This document shows positions 26,956-35,369 of a stretch of 64,000 nucleotides of DNA, piece by piece. Location of the stretch: assembly GCF_018449775.1 (NCBI RefSeq), contig NZ_JAAVVB010000003.1, forward strand, positions 124,001-188,000. Reading direction: 5' to 3'. The DNA is from Mucilaginibacter sp. dw_454. GTDB lineage: Bacteria > Bacteroidota > Bacteroidia > Sphingobacteriales > Sphingobacteriaceae. The notes beneath the pieces were generated by a model. The model was not told the DNA's origin. It saw only the letters and a program-made list of their open reading frames with translations, and did no database searches. Each line of letters begins with the position of its first letter. Within the stretch, counting starts at the first letter, position 1. The position numbers were made by a program, and so were the translations under genes.

Positions 26956-27306
26956 ATGAAAAGATCAATCACTGCTTTTTTAACAGCAATGCTAATTGCA
27001 GGTGCGGTAACCGTTTTTGCTGATAAATTACCAAAACGTGAAAGCGTACACATTCCAAGCGGCAGAAGCATCACCATGCAGGCCCGGATCAATAAACTGG
27101 GCCATGCCTATGGTACAATAACCGTCGACTTTAAAATTAACCGCAAAGGGGAGGTTATTTGGGCAGAAGCCAATAAGGTGCATACCACTGTAATGGACAA
27201 AGCCTTTGTACATAAAGTGGAGGATGCCGTAAAGGATATGAAATTTAATAAAGCTAAACGCGCACCAATGAGCCAGAATGGCAGCATAGCTTATTCGTTT
27301 AGATAA
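26956..27306 (+). CDS. Small secreted TonB-C-like protein
   Basis: The 116-residue protein has a signal peptide (MKRSITAFLTAMLIAGAVTVFA, cleavage near 22). The mature part, GTITVDFKINRKGEVIWAEA and KVEDAVKDMKFN, has the beta-alpha-beta pattern of the TonB C-terminal or AgmX/PglI C-terminal domain. It lacks a membrane anchor and a proline-rich spacer, so it is not a normal TonB. It may be a free periplasmic binding domain. It lies 78 nt after the HTH gene and ends at a strong hairpin terminator. Confidence 0.65.
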   Translation: MKRSITAFLTAMLIAGAVTVFADKLPKRESVHIPSGRSITMQARINKLGHAYGTITVDFKINRKGEVIWAEANKVHTTVMDKAFVHKVEDAVKDMKFNKAKRAPMSQNGSIAYSFR

Positions 27307-27317
27307 GAACCAGTTAT

Positions 27318-27355
27318 TATAGCGATGGGTTTTAAACCCATCGCTATATAAATAA
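27318..27355 (+). terminator. Hairpin terminator after TonB-C-like gene
   Basis: A 15-bp perfect palindrome (27318-27332 with 27334-27348, core AGCGATGGGTTT/AAACCCATCGCT) follows the stop by 11 nt and leads into AT-rich sequence without a clean T run. Confidence 0.7.
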
Positions 27356-27359
27356 ATTT

Positions 27360-27367
27360 TACCTTTG
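27360..27367 (+). promoter_or_regulatory. Possible -7 promoter box before yjjG-like gene
   Basis: TACCTTTG at 27360-27367 equals the typA -7 box. The ATG follows 7 nt later. No convincing -33 element is seen because the preceding terminator occupies that position. Confidence 0.35.
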
Positions 27368-27374
27368 CTCATTC

Positions 27375-28070
27375 ATGAGCAAATACCAACACATTTTTTT
27401 CGACCTTGACCATACCATCTGGGATTTTGATAAAAATGCCGAAGAGGCCTTACATGAGTTATATATCAGTCACCGCTTAAGTAATATTGGCTTAGCATCG
27501 GCAGACGTTTTTATCGAGACGTACACCCAAAACAATCACCGTCTTTGGCGCGAATATCACATAGGTAATATTACCAAGCAGGCGTTGCGCGAGGCTCGTT
27601 TTAAACAAACTTTCCTGGACCTGGGCGTACATCCGGATGTGATACCGGCAGGTTTTGAAGATGAATATGTGCAATTGTGTCCCACTAAAACCAACCTGTT
27701 TCCTCACGCGCATGAAACGCTGGAGTACCTGCGGGGTAAATATCAGCTGCATTTAATATCTAACGGATTTAAAGAATCGCAGGATACCAAGATTAACGGC
27801 ACCGGTATTGGTAAATATTTTACGCATATTATAATCTCCGAACTCGTCGGCGTCAATAAACCAGACAAGGCGATATTTGAATACGCCGTTAACCTGGCCG
27901 ATACCACCAAAGAACAAAGCTTGATGATAGGGGACAGCCTGGAAGCGGACGTATTGGGCGCACTGAATTTTGGGATGGATGCCATTTATTTTAATCCGTT
28001 TAACGCGCCGAAACCTGATGAGGTAAAAGTTCAGATCAGTGACTTGAAAGAGTTAACTTTATTATTGTAA
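27375..28070 (+). CDS. yjjG: YjjG-family HAD noncanonical pyrimidine nucleotidase
   Basis: The 231-residue protein has HAD motif I FFDLDHTIWDFDKNAEEAL (about 9-27), with the DLDHTLWDF pattern that separates YjjG from other HAD phosphatases. Motif II is ISNGFKESQ (about 131), the motif III lysine is in VNKPDKAIF, and motif IV is MIGDSLEADVLGA (about 185-197). YjjG enzymes remove phosphate from noncanonical nucleotides such as 5-halogenated or oxidised UMP/dUMP and so clean the nucleotide pool. It is followed 14 nt later by the DinB-like gene. Confidence 0.87.
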   Translation: MSKYQHIFFDLDHTIWDFDKNAEEALHELYISHRLSNIGLASADVFIETYTQNNHRLWREYHIGNITKQALREARFKQTFLDLGVHPDVIPAGFEDEYVQLCPTKTNLFPHAHETLEYLRGKYQLHLISNGFKESQDTKINGTGIGKYFTHIIISELVGVNKPDKAIFEYAVNLADTTKEQSLMIGDSLEADVLGALNFGMDAIYFNPFNAPKPDEVKVQISDLKELTLLL

Positions 28071-28084
28071 GCCAAATAGCAACT

Positions 28085-28612
28085 GTGAATATAGCCGCCG
28101 AACGTAAAGCCATAGAAGAAGCCCTGGATACCTATCGCGATCTGTTGGATGAGGTTAGTGATGAGCAATTTGCCGAAACTCCCGAACAAGGTGGCTGGTC
28201 CATAGCTGAAATTTACTCGCATGTTTTACAGTCTACCTTAGGTGCTTCCATAGCTGTTGAGCGTTGTATAAACGGTACGTGCGATACCAGCCGCAAAGGC
28301 TTGAGCTGGATGGGGCGTTTTGTTTTATTTTTTAGGCGATTTCCAATCAAAGTAAAAACTCCTGCAGCTGTGGCCTCTAAAATGACTATATCCAAAATCA
28401 GTATGGAAGATGCCCGCAATCTCATCATCAAATGCCGGCATCGTATAGACACTATCGCTCCGCGACTTGCTGAAGAAACCGGTATCCATAAGATCAGCCA
28501 TTCCATTCTGGGCATGCTCAACGGCAAGCAGTGGTTCAAGTTTGCGTTGGTTCATTTAACACATCATCTCAAACAAATTAACCGTATAAAAAATAAATTT
28601 AATACCAGATGA
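28085..28612 (+). CDS. DinB-like (DinB_2) four-helix protein
   Basis: The 175-residue protein starts at GTG 28085. It shows the DinB_2 pattern: GGWSIAEIYSHVLQST with a metal-ligand His near 47, and a C-terminal helix ALVHLTHHLKQINRI carrying the other histidines (about 159-164). This is a three-His metal site on a four-helix bundle. The fold includes thiol-dependent S-transferases and damage-inducible proteins, but the function of this member is unknown. It lies 14 nt after the yjjG-like gene and probably shares its transcript. Confidence 0.78.
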   Translation: MNIAAERKAIEEALDTYRDLLDEVSDEQFAETPEQGGWSIAEIYSHVLQSTLGASIAVERCINGTCDTSRKGLSWMGRFVLFFRRFPIKVKTPAAVASKMTISKISMEDARNLIIKCRHRIDTIAPRLAEETGIHKISHSILGMLNGKQWFKFALVHLTHHLKQINRIKNKFNTR

Positions 28613-28683
28613 AACCTTTTACATTTAACAGCGTCTTAATGTTAAAATAATCTGGGTTTCAGATCTTTGTTAAAAATTAGGTT

Positions 28684-28794
28684 ATGCATTTTGAGTACGC
28701 ATATATGGTTGTAATACTTCTTCTTATCATGGTAGGGGTATTTTACATAAGCCCATACGAACTTACCGTTGATGAAGAGGAGAGCGAGGAATAA
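28684..28794 (+). CDS. Candidate 36-residue membrane peptide with acidic tail
   Basis: ATG 28684 opens a 36-codon frame ending TAA 28792-28794. Residues 6-22 form one hydrophobic segment (AYMVVILLLIMVGVFYI), followed by an acidic end DEEESEE. A single-helix peptide with a strongly acidic cytosolic or periplasmic tail is a sensible small membrane protein. It lies in the 257-nt gap between the DinB-like and LpxH-like genes. I know no family for it. Codon use is ordinary and there is no homology support, so it remains a candidate. Confidence 0.45.
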   Translation: MHFEYAYMVVILLLIMVGVFYISPYELTVDEEESEE

Positions 28795-28869
28795 TCGCAT
28801 CATCTCTAAAATACCAAATAAATTTTCCGGTAAAAAATACCGGCCAGATTATTGTCCCCCAAAACTTTC

Positions 28870-29724
28870 ATGGCAAAACGCGAAGTTGATATCGTAATTA
28901 TTTCCGATGTGCATTTGGGTACCTATGGCTGTCATGCCAAAGAGCTGCTTAAATATTTAAAAAGTATCAAACCTAAAATGTTGATCCTAAATGGCGACAT
29001 TATTGATATCTGGCAATTCAGTAAATCGTATTGGCCAGAGGCGCATATGAAGGTGGTACGCCGCATTATGAAGTTTATTACCGAGGGCATCCCGGTTTAT
29101 TACCTAACCGGTAATCATGACGAAATGCTACGTAAGTTTGCCGATTTTGACTTAGGTTCATTTAAACTGATGAACAAAGTAGTGCTTAATATCGACGGTA
29201 ACAAAGCTTGGATATTTCATGGCGACGTATTTGACGTTACCATGCAGCACTCTAAATGGCTTGCTAAACTAGGGGCCATTGGGTATGATACCTTAATAAT
29301 TTTAAACAGCCTGACTAACCGGTTGCTAACCGCATTTGGGCGCGAAAAAATGAGTTTCTCGCAAAAGGTCAAAGCTAAATTTAAAGATGCTGTAAAGTTC
29401 ATTAATCAATTTGAGCAAACGGCTGCCGATTTGGCCGTAGACAAACAATACCAATACGTTATCTGCGGCCATATTCATCAGGCAGAAATCAGGGAGATTA
29501 CCGCTACCGATAACCCCGGCAAAGTATTGTATCTAAATAGTGGCGACTGGGTAGAGAGCCTAACCGCGCTAGAGTACAATGAAGGCAACTGGAATATCTT
29601 TAAATATAAGCCAGAAGATTTTAAAAAGGAAGTTGAGGATGATGACCAAACCGATGCCGAAGATCTTGATGCTAAATTGGATGTGAATTTGTTGCTGGAA
29701 AGATTTAGGCAGGAACAATCTTAA
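28870..29724 (+). CDS. LpxH-like UDP-2,3-diacylglucosamine pyrophosphatase / metallophosphoesterase
   Basis: The 284-residue protein starts at ATG 28870; a TTG six codons earlier is unlikely. It shows the metallophosphoesterase motifs DVHLGTYG (about 13-20), NGDIIDIW (about 40-47), GNHDEM (about 81-86), FHGDVFD and CGHIHQAE (about 198-205). It resembles the LpxH2/YbbF-like group that cleaves UDP-2,3-diacylglucosamine to lipid X in lipid A synthesis, and GHxH completes the two-metal site. It has an acidic C-terminal tail. A MurG-like glycosyltransferase follows after 46 nt. An alternative is a related glycolipid phosphatase rather than true LpxH. Confidence 0.82.
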   Translation: MAKREVDIVIISDVHLGTYGCHAKELLKYLKSIKPKMLILNGDIIDIWQFSKSYWPEAHMKVVRRIMKFITEGIPVYYLTGNHDEMLRKFADFDLGSFKLMNKVVLNIDGNKAWIFHGDVFDVTMQHSKWLAKLGAIGYDTLIILNSLTNRLLTAFGREKMSFSQKVKAKFKDAVKFINQFEQTAADLAVDKQYQYVICGHIHQAEIREITATDNPGKVLYLNSGDWVESLTALEYNEGNWNIFKYKPEDFKKEVEDDDQTDAEDLDAKLDVNLLLERFRQEQS

Positions 29725-29770
29725 ATTTCGCCCGTGCGTTTATCTTTATTAAATTGGTCGGCAGTTTAGC

Positions 29771-30760
29771 ATGAAGATATTATACGCCATACAAGGAACC
29801 GGCAACGGGCACATTAGCCGTGCACGCGAGATCATTCCGTTGTTACAAAAATACGGCGAACTCGACCTGCTGGTAAGCGGCACCGAAGCCGAGGTGACCC
29901 TGGCGCAGCCTATCAAATACAAATTTCACGGGGTGAGTTTTGTATTTGGCACCAAAGGCGGGGTAGACAAATGGGCCACTTATAAGATTATGAATCTGCC
30001 CCAAATGTGGCGTGACATGCACAGCCTGCCGCTAAAAGATTATGACCTGATTATTAATGACTTTGAGCCTGTTAGTGCCTGGGCCTGCAAATTACAGCGC
30101 GTGCCTTCAGTGTCGTTAAGTCATCAATGCTCTTTTGTATCGCCTAATACACCGCGGCCAAAGGCAGGTTTATTCAATTATGGCGCATGGTTGTTGAATA
30201 ATTATTCGCCCACTACACATCATGTCGGTTTTCATTTTGAGCGATATGCCGATTTTATCCACACGCCGGTTATCCGCAGCGAGATTCGCAATTTGCAAAC
30301 TACTAACCTGGGGCACTATACGGTATATCTACCGGCATACGACGATAAGAAGCTGACCGAATTATTGAAACAAACAGATGTAGATTGGCACATCTTCTCC
30401 AAGCGCCAAAAAACGGGTTATACTGATGGTAATGTGCAGGTAATACCGGTAAATAATGAAGGCTTTAACATGAGCCTGGCTAGCTGTGACGGCTTACTGA
30501 CGGGCGGTGGTTTCGAAGGCCCTGCCGAAGCGCTCTTTCTGCAAAAGAAAGTAATGATGATACCGATGTTTGGCCAGTACGAACAGCAATGTAATGCACT
30601 TGCCGCATCGCGGTTAGGCGTGCCGGTACTACAACATATTGACGAAAGCTTTGTACAGCGTGTAAACAACTGGATCAAGGGCGAAGACAGGGTATGGGTA
30701 GATTTCCCCGATGAAACTGCGGCTGTTATAGATGATATGGTGAAGCGGTACGCGCGGTAG
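29771..30760 (+). CDS. MurG/GT28-like glycosyltransferase
   Basis: The 329-residue GT-B protein opens with KILYAIQGTGNGHISRAREI (about 2-21), the glycine-rich loop that binds the acceptor in MurG-like enzymes. It ends with DGLLTGGGFEGPAEALFLQ (about 238-256) and MFGQYEQQCNA, the nucleotide-sugar binding region of GT28 and macrolide glycosyltransferases. It is too short for an MGT and differs from MurG, so it is best called a Bacteroidota glycosyltransferase of unknown acceptor. Pairing with the LpxH-like phosphoesterase suggests a glycolipid substrate (inference). Confidence 0.8.
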   Translation: MKILYAIQGTGNGHISRAREIIPLLQKYGELDLLVSGTEAEVTLAQPIKYKFHGVSFVFGTKGGVDKWATYKIMNLPQMWRDMHSLPLKDYDLIINDFEPVSAWACKLQRVPSVSLSHQCSFVSPNTPRPKAGLFNYGAWLLNNYSPTTHHVGFHFERYADFIHTPVIRSEIRNLQTTNLGHYTVYLPAYDDKKLTELLKQTDVDWHIFSKRQKTGYTDGNVQVIPVNNEGFNMSLASCDGLLTGGGFEGPAEALFLQKKVMMIPMFGQYEQQCNALAASRLGVPVLQHIDESFVQRVNNWIKGEDRVWVDFPDETAAVIDDMVKRYAR

Positions 30761-30824
30761 TACCTCGCAATGACGCGATGCAAAAGATTTTAACATCCCC
30801 TCTTTTTCTGCTAATATTGCAGTC

Positions 30825-31811
30825 ATGATAAACGTGTTCAGATCTTATAACCCCATTAATATTATATGGCTGGGCATTTTATTGTTTTTATTGCGGGCCG
30901 GGTATGTTTATAACGCCCCCGCCCATGTAGAATTTACCTATCTCGAGCCTTTTGCACGTTTACTGGCGCCAGATGCTTATCATTATGCTTTCCCGGCCTT
31001 AGTTAACGTGTTTTTGGCGGCGGTGCTGGTTTTTATACAGGCATTATTGGTTAATAGATTAGCCAACCAATATGGTTTGTTAGGCAGGCCAAGCTTTTTA
31101 CCGGCGCTAATGTACATAGTACTCTCAGCGTTATTTACACCATTCCTAACACTGAGCCCACCACTTATCTGTAATTTTTTGCTGATATGGATGTTTTACA
31201 AACTGTTTGATTTGTATAAGGGCGACGATGCCAAATCCATTACTTATGATCTGGGGATGATCGTAGCCATTGGGTCGCTCATTTATTTCCCATTCATTTA
31301 CTTGTTTTTAACTATCTGGGCTGCATTGGTGTTATTCAGACCTTTCAACTGGCGCGAATGGATTATTGGTATAATGGGTTATGCTACTATATTTTTCTTT
31401 CTGGCGGTTATTTATTATCTGCGTAACAAGTTGCCGGCTTTTGCCGATATCTGGACACCGCTGGCAACCAAGTTCCCCACGCATGTAAGCATTAACACCT
31501 ATAATTACCTGGTGTTGGTGCCCGTTATTGTAATTTTTGCTTTTGGGATAGTGCGTATACAGCAGGTGTTTTTTAGAAGCTATGTGCAAATTCGCAAATC
31601 ATTCCAGTTATTGTTTGTCACTTTTTTGATTGCCGGCTTATCATTTTATGTAAAGGCGCAATTTTCATTAACGCATTTTTTACTGTGTGTAATCCCCCTC
31701 AGTATATTTTTTGCCTACTATTTTCTGTATGCCAGCGCCCGTTGGTTTTATGAAAGTTTGTTTTTAATACTGCTGGTAAGTATAGTGTATTTTCAGTTTA
31801 ACAATTTTTAA
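30825..31811 (+). CDS. DUF6427 integral membrane protein
   Basis: The 328-residue protein has about 8-9 membrane helices, beginning NPINIIWLGILLFLLRAGYVY (about 10-30), with a conserved LRAGYVYNAP turn. This is the Bacteroidota family DUF6427, found in older annotation as a beta-carotene monooxygenase without basis. A loop at about 150-190 (FRPFNWREWIIGIMGY) is polar and probably cytosolic. Its function is unknown; location between glycolipid genes and purQ gives no firm clue. It is not clearly in the purQ operon, because a separate promoter-like box (TAGATTTG, 31845-31852) precedes purQ. Confidence 0.78.
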   Translation: MINVFRSYNPINIIWLGILLFLLRAGYVYNAPAHVEFTYLEPFARLLAPDAYHYAFPALVNVFLAAVLVFIQALLVNRLANQYGLLGRPSFLPALMYIVLSALFTPFLTLSPPLICNFLLIWMFYKLFDLYKGDDAKSITYDLGMIVAIGSLIYFPFIYLFLTIWAALVLFRPFNWREWIIGIMGYATIFFFLAVIYYLRNKLPAFADIWTPLATKFPTHVSINTYNYLVLVPVIVIFAFGIVRIQQVFFRSYVQIRKSFQLLFVTFLIAGLSFYVKAQFSLTHFLLCVIPLSIFFAYYFLYASARWFYESLFLILLVSIVYFQFNNF

Positions 31812-31911
31812 CTTTTACATTCGTTCAAATTTCGGCTGTTATATTAGATTTGTAGCATGAAAATTTCTGTGGCTTTTGTATAGCCGCATGAAAAACAAAA
31901 ACATATAGCTA

Positions 31912-32604
31912 ATGAAATTTGGAGTTGTAATATTTCCCGGGTCTAATTGCGATGAGGATATCATCCATGTATTAGAAAAAATAATGGGTCAAGAAGTTGT
32001 AAGACTTTGGCATAAAGATCATGACCTTCAAGGTACCGAATTCATTATCCTGCCCGGTGGCTTTTCTTTCGGCGATTATTTGCGCTCTGGCGCTATTGCC
32101 CGCTTTTCACCTATCATGCAGCAGGTTATTCAGTTTGCAAATAATGGTGGCTATGTAATGGGTATCTGTAACGGATTCCAGATATTGACAGAGGCTGGTT
32201 TATTACCAGGCGCTTTATTGCATAACAATCATCGTAAGTTTATTTGTCGCAATATTTACATGAAGCCGCAAACTTCAAACGCATTAATTACTGCTCATAT
32301 TAACCCGGAGCGTGCACTTAAAATCCCGGTGGCACATGGAGAGGGTAACTACTTTGCCGATGCCGGGGTATTGCAATCATTAAAAGATAACGATCAGATC
32401 TTGTTCCGTTATTGCGATGAGGCTGGTAACATAACAGCCGATGCCAATCCAAACGGATCATTAGAAAACATAGCAGGTATCACTAATCTTGGCCGTAACG
32501 TATTTGGCTTTATGCCGCACCCTGAGCGTGCTGCCGACTCAATACTGGCAAATGAGGATGGGCTGGCAATTTTTGAGTCTATCCTGTCAATGGTTAAGGC
32601 CTAA
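31912..32604 (+). CDS. purQ: Phosphoribosylformylglycinamidine synthase, glutaminase subunit PurQ
   Basis: The 230-residue class I glutamine amidotransferase has nucleophile Cys86 in GICNGFQIL, and His203-Glu205 in MPHPERA complete the triad. The N-terminus FGVVIFPGSNCDED is diagnostic for PurQ. It releases ammonia for the fourth step of purine synthesis. A separate PurQ means the organism uses the PurS-PurQ-PurL complex, not the fused enzyme; the partners are not in this window. Its last base is shared with the coaX ATG (TAATG). Confidence 0.97.
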   Translation: MKFGVVIFPGSNCDEDIIHVLEKIMGQEVVRLWHKDHDLQGTEFIILPGGFSFGDYLRSGAIARFSPIMQQVIQFANNGGYVMGICNGFQILTEAGLLPGALLHNNHRKFICRNIYMKPQTSNALITAHINPERALKIPVAHGEGNYFADAGVLQSLKDNDQILFRYCDEAGNITADANPNGSLENIAGITNLGRNVFGFMPHPERAADSILANEDGLAIFESILSMVKA

Positions 32605-33347
32605 TGCCTGTTCTGGTTGTCGATATAGGAAATACTTTTACAAAGACAGCCATATTTGAGCAGGACGAACTGGTTTATACTGATCATTTTAAAACGCTTG
32701 ACGCGGCATTAATCTATACTTTTTTAACAAAGTACAACGTTGATAAGGCGATCATATCATCGGTAAAAAAAGAAAGCCAGGAATGGGAGCCACAGCTAAA
32801 AGGAAAAGTGCCGGTAATTGAGTTTAATGCCGAAATGATAACAGGCATTAATAACCATTACCGTACGCCGCAAACTTTAGGGCTTGACAGGCTCGCGGCC
32901 GTGGTAGGCGCACATCACCTATACCCTGGCGTAAATAACCTGGTAATTGATGGCGGCACATGCATTACTTATGATTGGGTAGATGCTGATGGTAATTATT
33001 TTGGCGGCAGCATATCGCCGGGATTAAATATGCGTTATAATGCACTTAACTATTACACATCGGCACTGCCTGTGGTTAAGCAGGATGACGATTTTGACAG
33101 TAACACTGGTAATGATACCGAAACTGCCATCAGATCGGGCGTGCAAAACGGAATTAAATTTGAACTGCTCGGCTTTATTAACAGTTATGCCGGCAATCAA
33201 CAACAACTAAATATTATACTAACCGGAGGCGACAGTATTTTTTTTGATACCCTATTAAAAAATAGCATCTTTGCCCCCTATATAAAAAATGAACCATACC
33301 TGGTTCTTAAAGGATTAAACGCAGCTACACAAAAGCATAATGACTAA
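32604..33347 (+). CDS. coaX: Type III pantothenate kinase
   Basis: The 247-residue protein of the ASKHA fold has VDIGNTFTKTAIFE (about 6-19, phosphate-1 loop), RTPQTLGLDRLAAVVGAHHL (about 93-112, pantothenate and dimer contacts) and VIDGGTCITYDW (about 115-126). CoaX phosphorylates pantothenate, the first step of coenzyme A synthesis, and does not need a typical ATP-binding P-loop. It overlaps purQ by 1 nt and the next outer-membrane protein gene by 8 nt, so translation is coupled across three unrelated pathways. This neighbour order is common in Bacteroidota. Confidence 0.95.
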   Translation: MPVLVVDIGNTFTKTAIFEQDELVYTDHFKTLDAALIYTFLTKYNVDKAIISSVKKESQEWEPQLKGKVPVIEFNAEMITGINNHYRTPQTLGLDRLAAVVGAHHLYPGVNNLVIDGGTCITYDWVDADGNYFGGSISPGLNMRYNALNYYTSALPVVKQDDDFDSNTGNDTETAIRSGVQNGIKFELLGFINSYAGNQQQLNIILTGGDSIFFDTLLKNSIFAPYIKNEPYLVLKGLNAATQKHND

Positions 33348-34677
33348 CTATACCAAGCTCTTTATAACATTTTTACTTGCCGCCATTGTATTTCAGGCCA
33401 ACGCTCAATCAACGGCTACTACAAGCTCGCCTTACTCGCAATACGGCCTTGGTCAGCTTACTCCAATGATATTGCCGCAAAACCAATCAATGGGTGGCAT
33501 TTCAACCGGTGTAAATACCATTAACCGGTTTATGAGCATTAACCCGCAAAACCCGGCATCATACGCAACGGTAAGTTTTACTACGATCGATGCAGGTTTG
33601 TACGGCGACAAAGTATCGTTAAGCCAAGCCGGTCAGAGTTCGCAAAAAAACTCTGATTTTAGATTGAGTCACCTTGCATTTGCAATACCAATTGGTAGCA
33701 CCAGTGCATTTAGTTTTGGTTTGATGCCTTATAGCCAGGTAGGTTATAACTACACCAAGTCTGTAAAGGGTTACGGCACAGGTTCATCGCTAGATACTAA
33801 CGTTACCAATTATATTTACAGTGGCGAGGGCGGTTTAACCAAAGCTTATTTAGGTTATGGTTTTTCAATAGCACGTAACTTCCTGTTCGGCGCAAACATT
33901 TCTTACATTTTTGGTAATATTAAACACCTGCAACAGCTTGAAATACCTACGTTAGGTAATAATTTAAACACTTCTATTGAGCAAAGCGACGCTATTGGTG
34001 GCGTAAGCTATGACTACGGTTTCCAGTATATTTATGACTTGTCGCTTTCGCGTCACCTTACTTTCGGTTATTCTGGCTCGGCCAGTTCACAGCTTAATTC
34101 AAAAAGCAGTTACATAGTTAGTCAGTATACTTTTGATGCCAATGGTAACCGCAATGTTGCGTTAGATTCAATTATCAATCAGACAAATAATACCTCAAAA
34201 ATAAAGCTGCCTAATATCCAGCATTTTGGTATTTCATATCAGCAGGATCTGAAGTTTTTAGTTGGTGCAGATTACAGCATGGGCAAATGGGCAGATTTAC
34301 GGATAGACGGTACTAACCCAGGCATGGCCAATAGCAGTACCTTTAATATTGGGGGCCAATACACACCTAACTTTAATGCCTTGCACAATTGGCTGGCTAC
34401 ATTAGATTACCGTTTAGGCGTTATGCTGGATAAAACCTACTACAACGTACCTAATGCCAACGGCGACGGGTTTACAAATATCAAGTCAAAATCTTTGAAC
34501 TTTGGTGTAGGTATACCGCTAAAAGGGGGTAACACAAGCTATTACAAAATAAACTTAGCCGCCGAGGTTGGGCAACGCGGAACAATAGCTAATGGCCTTG
34601 TGAAAGAAAATTTTGTAAACTTTAGATTAGGTTTTACACTTAACGATAAGTGGTTCCAGCGTTATAAATTTGATTAA
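33340..34677 (+). CDS. Outer-membrane beta-barrel protein of unknown function
   Basis: The 445-residue protein has a signal peptide ending near AAIVFQANAQ (about residue 23), and the mature chain is rich in alternating aromatic strands and glycine turns (SPYSQYGLGQ, YSQVGYNYTKS, LAFAIPIGSTSAFSFG). It ends in Phe-Asp (FRLGFTLNDKWFQRYKFD), typical of outer-membrane barrels. The fold resembles FadL/OmpP1-like porins, but I see no FadL signature. It overlaps coaX by 8 nt and is followed 7 nt later by lptC, in a conserved Bacteroidota run. A role in envelope assembly is possible. Confidence 0.75.
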   Translation: MTNYTKLFITFLLAAIVFQANAQSTATTSSPYSQYGLGQLTPMILPQNQSMGGISTGVNTINRFMSINPQNPASYATVSFTTIDAGLYGDKVSLSQAGQSSQKNSDFRLSHLAFAIPIGSTSAFSFGLMPYSQVGYNYTKSVKGYGTGSSLDTNVTNYIYSGEGGLTKAYLGYGFSIARNFLFGANISYIFGNIKHLQQLEIPTLGNNLNTSIEQSDAIGGVSYDYGFQYIYDLSLSRHLTFGYSGSASSQLNSKSSYIVSQYTFDANGNRNVALDSIINQTNNTSKIKLPNIQHFGISYQQDLKFLVGADYSMGKWADLRIDGTNPGMANSSTFNIGGQYTPNFNALHNWLATLDYRLGVMLDKTYYNVPNANGDGFTNIKSKSLNFGVGIPLKGGNTSYYKINLAAEVGQRGTIANGLVKENFVNFRLGFTLNDKWFQRYKFD

Positions 34678-34684
34678 TTGAATA

Positions 34685-35266
34685 ATGCATAGTCGGTTAA
34701 AGCAGGTATCGTCCCTTATTTTGCCGGTGTTGCTTTTAAGCATGCTGTTATTGGGAGCGTGCGAAAACGATCTCAAAAAGATCAAGGAGATATCATCTAA
34801 ATTTACAAGCCAGCCGTACGACACCACAAAAGGTGTCGAGGTGATCTACAGCGATTCGGCCATTGTTAAGGGTAAGATGATTACCCCGATGATGATCCAC
34901 TTCAATGTTGCTGCCCCATATTATATCATGCCAAAAGGGGTTAAGGTTATTTTTTACGATGTATATGCAAGGGAAGACGGTAACATTGTTGCCGACTCTG
35001 CGGTTTATCATGATGTAGACCAGAAGATAGAGTTTTATCATCACGTAGTTTATACTACAGCAAAAAATGAGACTTTTAAATCTGAAGAGTTGATATGGGA
35101 TAAGCTTAAAAAATCCATGTACTCCACCAAACCCGTACAATTGGTGTCGGCCACCGGCGATATCCTAAATGGCGTCAACTTTACCAGTGATGATAAATTA
35201 CTGAACCCCCAGATGACACAGGCTACCGGCAGTTTTAACGTTAAAGATATGCCAGGTGCAAAGTAA
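34685..35266 (+). CDS. lptC: LPS export periplasmic protein LptC
   Basis: The 193-residue protein has a lipoprotein signal ending LLLGAC (Cys about 27) where Proteobacterial LptC has a membrane helix, as in many Bacteroidota versions. Repeated beta-strand pattern (VEVIYSDSAIVKGKMITP, KIEFYHHVVYTT and NETFKSEELIWDK) is the LptC/OstA jellyroll. LptC links the LptBFG ABC transporter to the LptA bridge for LPS transport. It lies 7 nt after the barrel protein and 103 nt before the PPIase gene. Confidence 0.85.
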   Translation: MHSRLKQVSSLILPVLLLSMLLLGACENDLKKIKEISSKFTSQPYDTTKGVEVIYSDSAIVKGKMITPMMIHFNVAAPYYIMPKGVKVIFYDVYAREDGNIVADSAVYHDVDQKIEFYHHVVYTTAKNETFKSEELIWDKLKKSMYSTKPVQLVSATGDILNGVNFTSDDKLLNPQMTQATGSFNVKDMPGAK

Positions 35267-35369
35267 TTTTAACGTAAAAAATTGTATGTTAAAATTTTAC
35301 TAAAAGTTGTATCTTGCGCCCTCTTTTTAAGGGTATATTATAAATAAAATAACATAGAATAATAAGTTT

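Noticed and set aside
30825..31811. Beta-carotene 15,15'-monooxygenase
   Set aside because: This label sometimes attaches to the family without support; the sequence is a multi-helix membrane protein lacking the iron-binding histidines of such enzymes.
31857..31883. An 8-codon leader peptide before purQ with a small hairpin
   Set aside because: Too short and without a regulatory codon run; the hairpin stem GGCT/AGCC is only 4 bp.
33340..34677. FadL fatty acid transporter
   Set aside because: The barrel pattern is similar, but the FadL N-terminal plug signature is absent; kept as an outer-membrane protein of unknown function.
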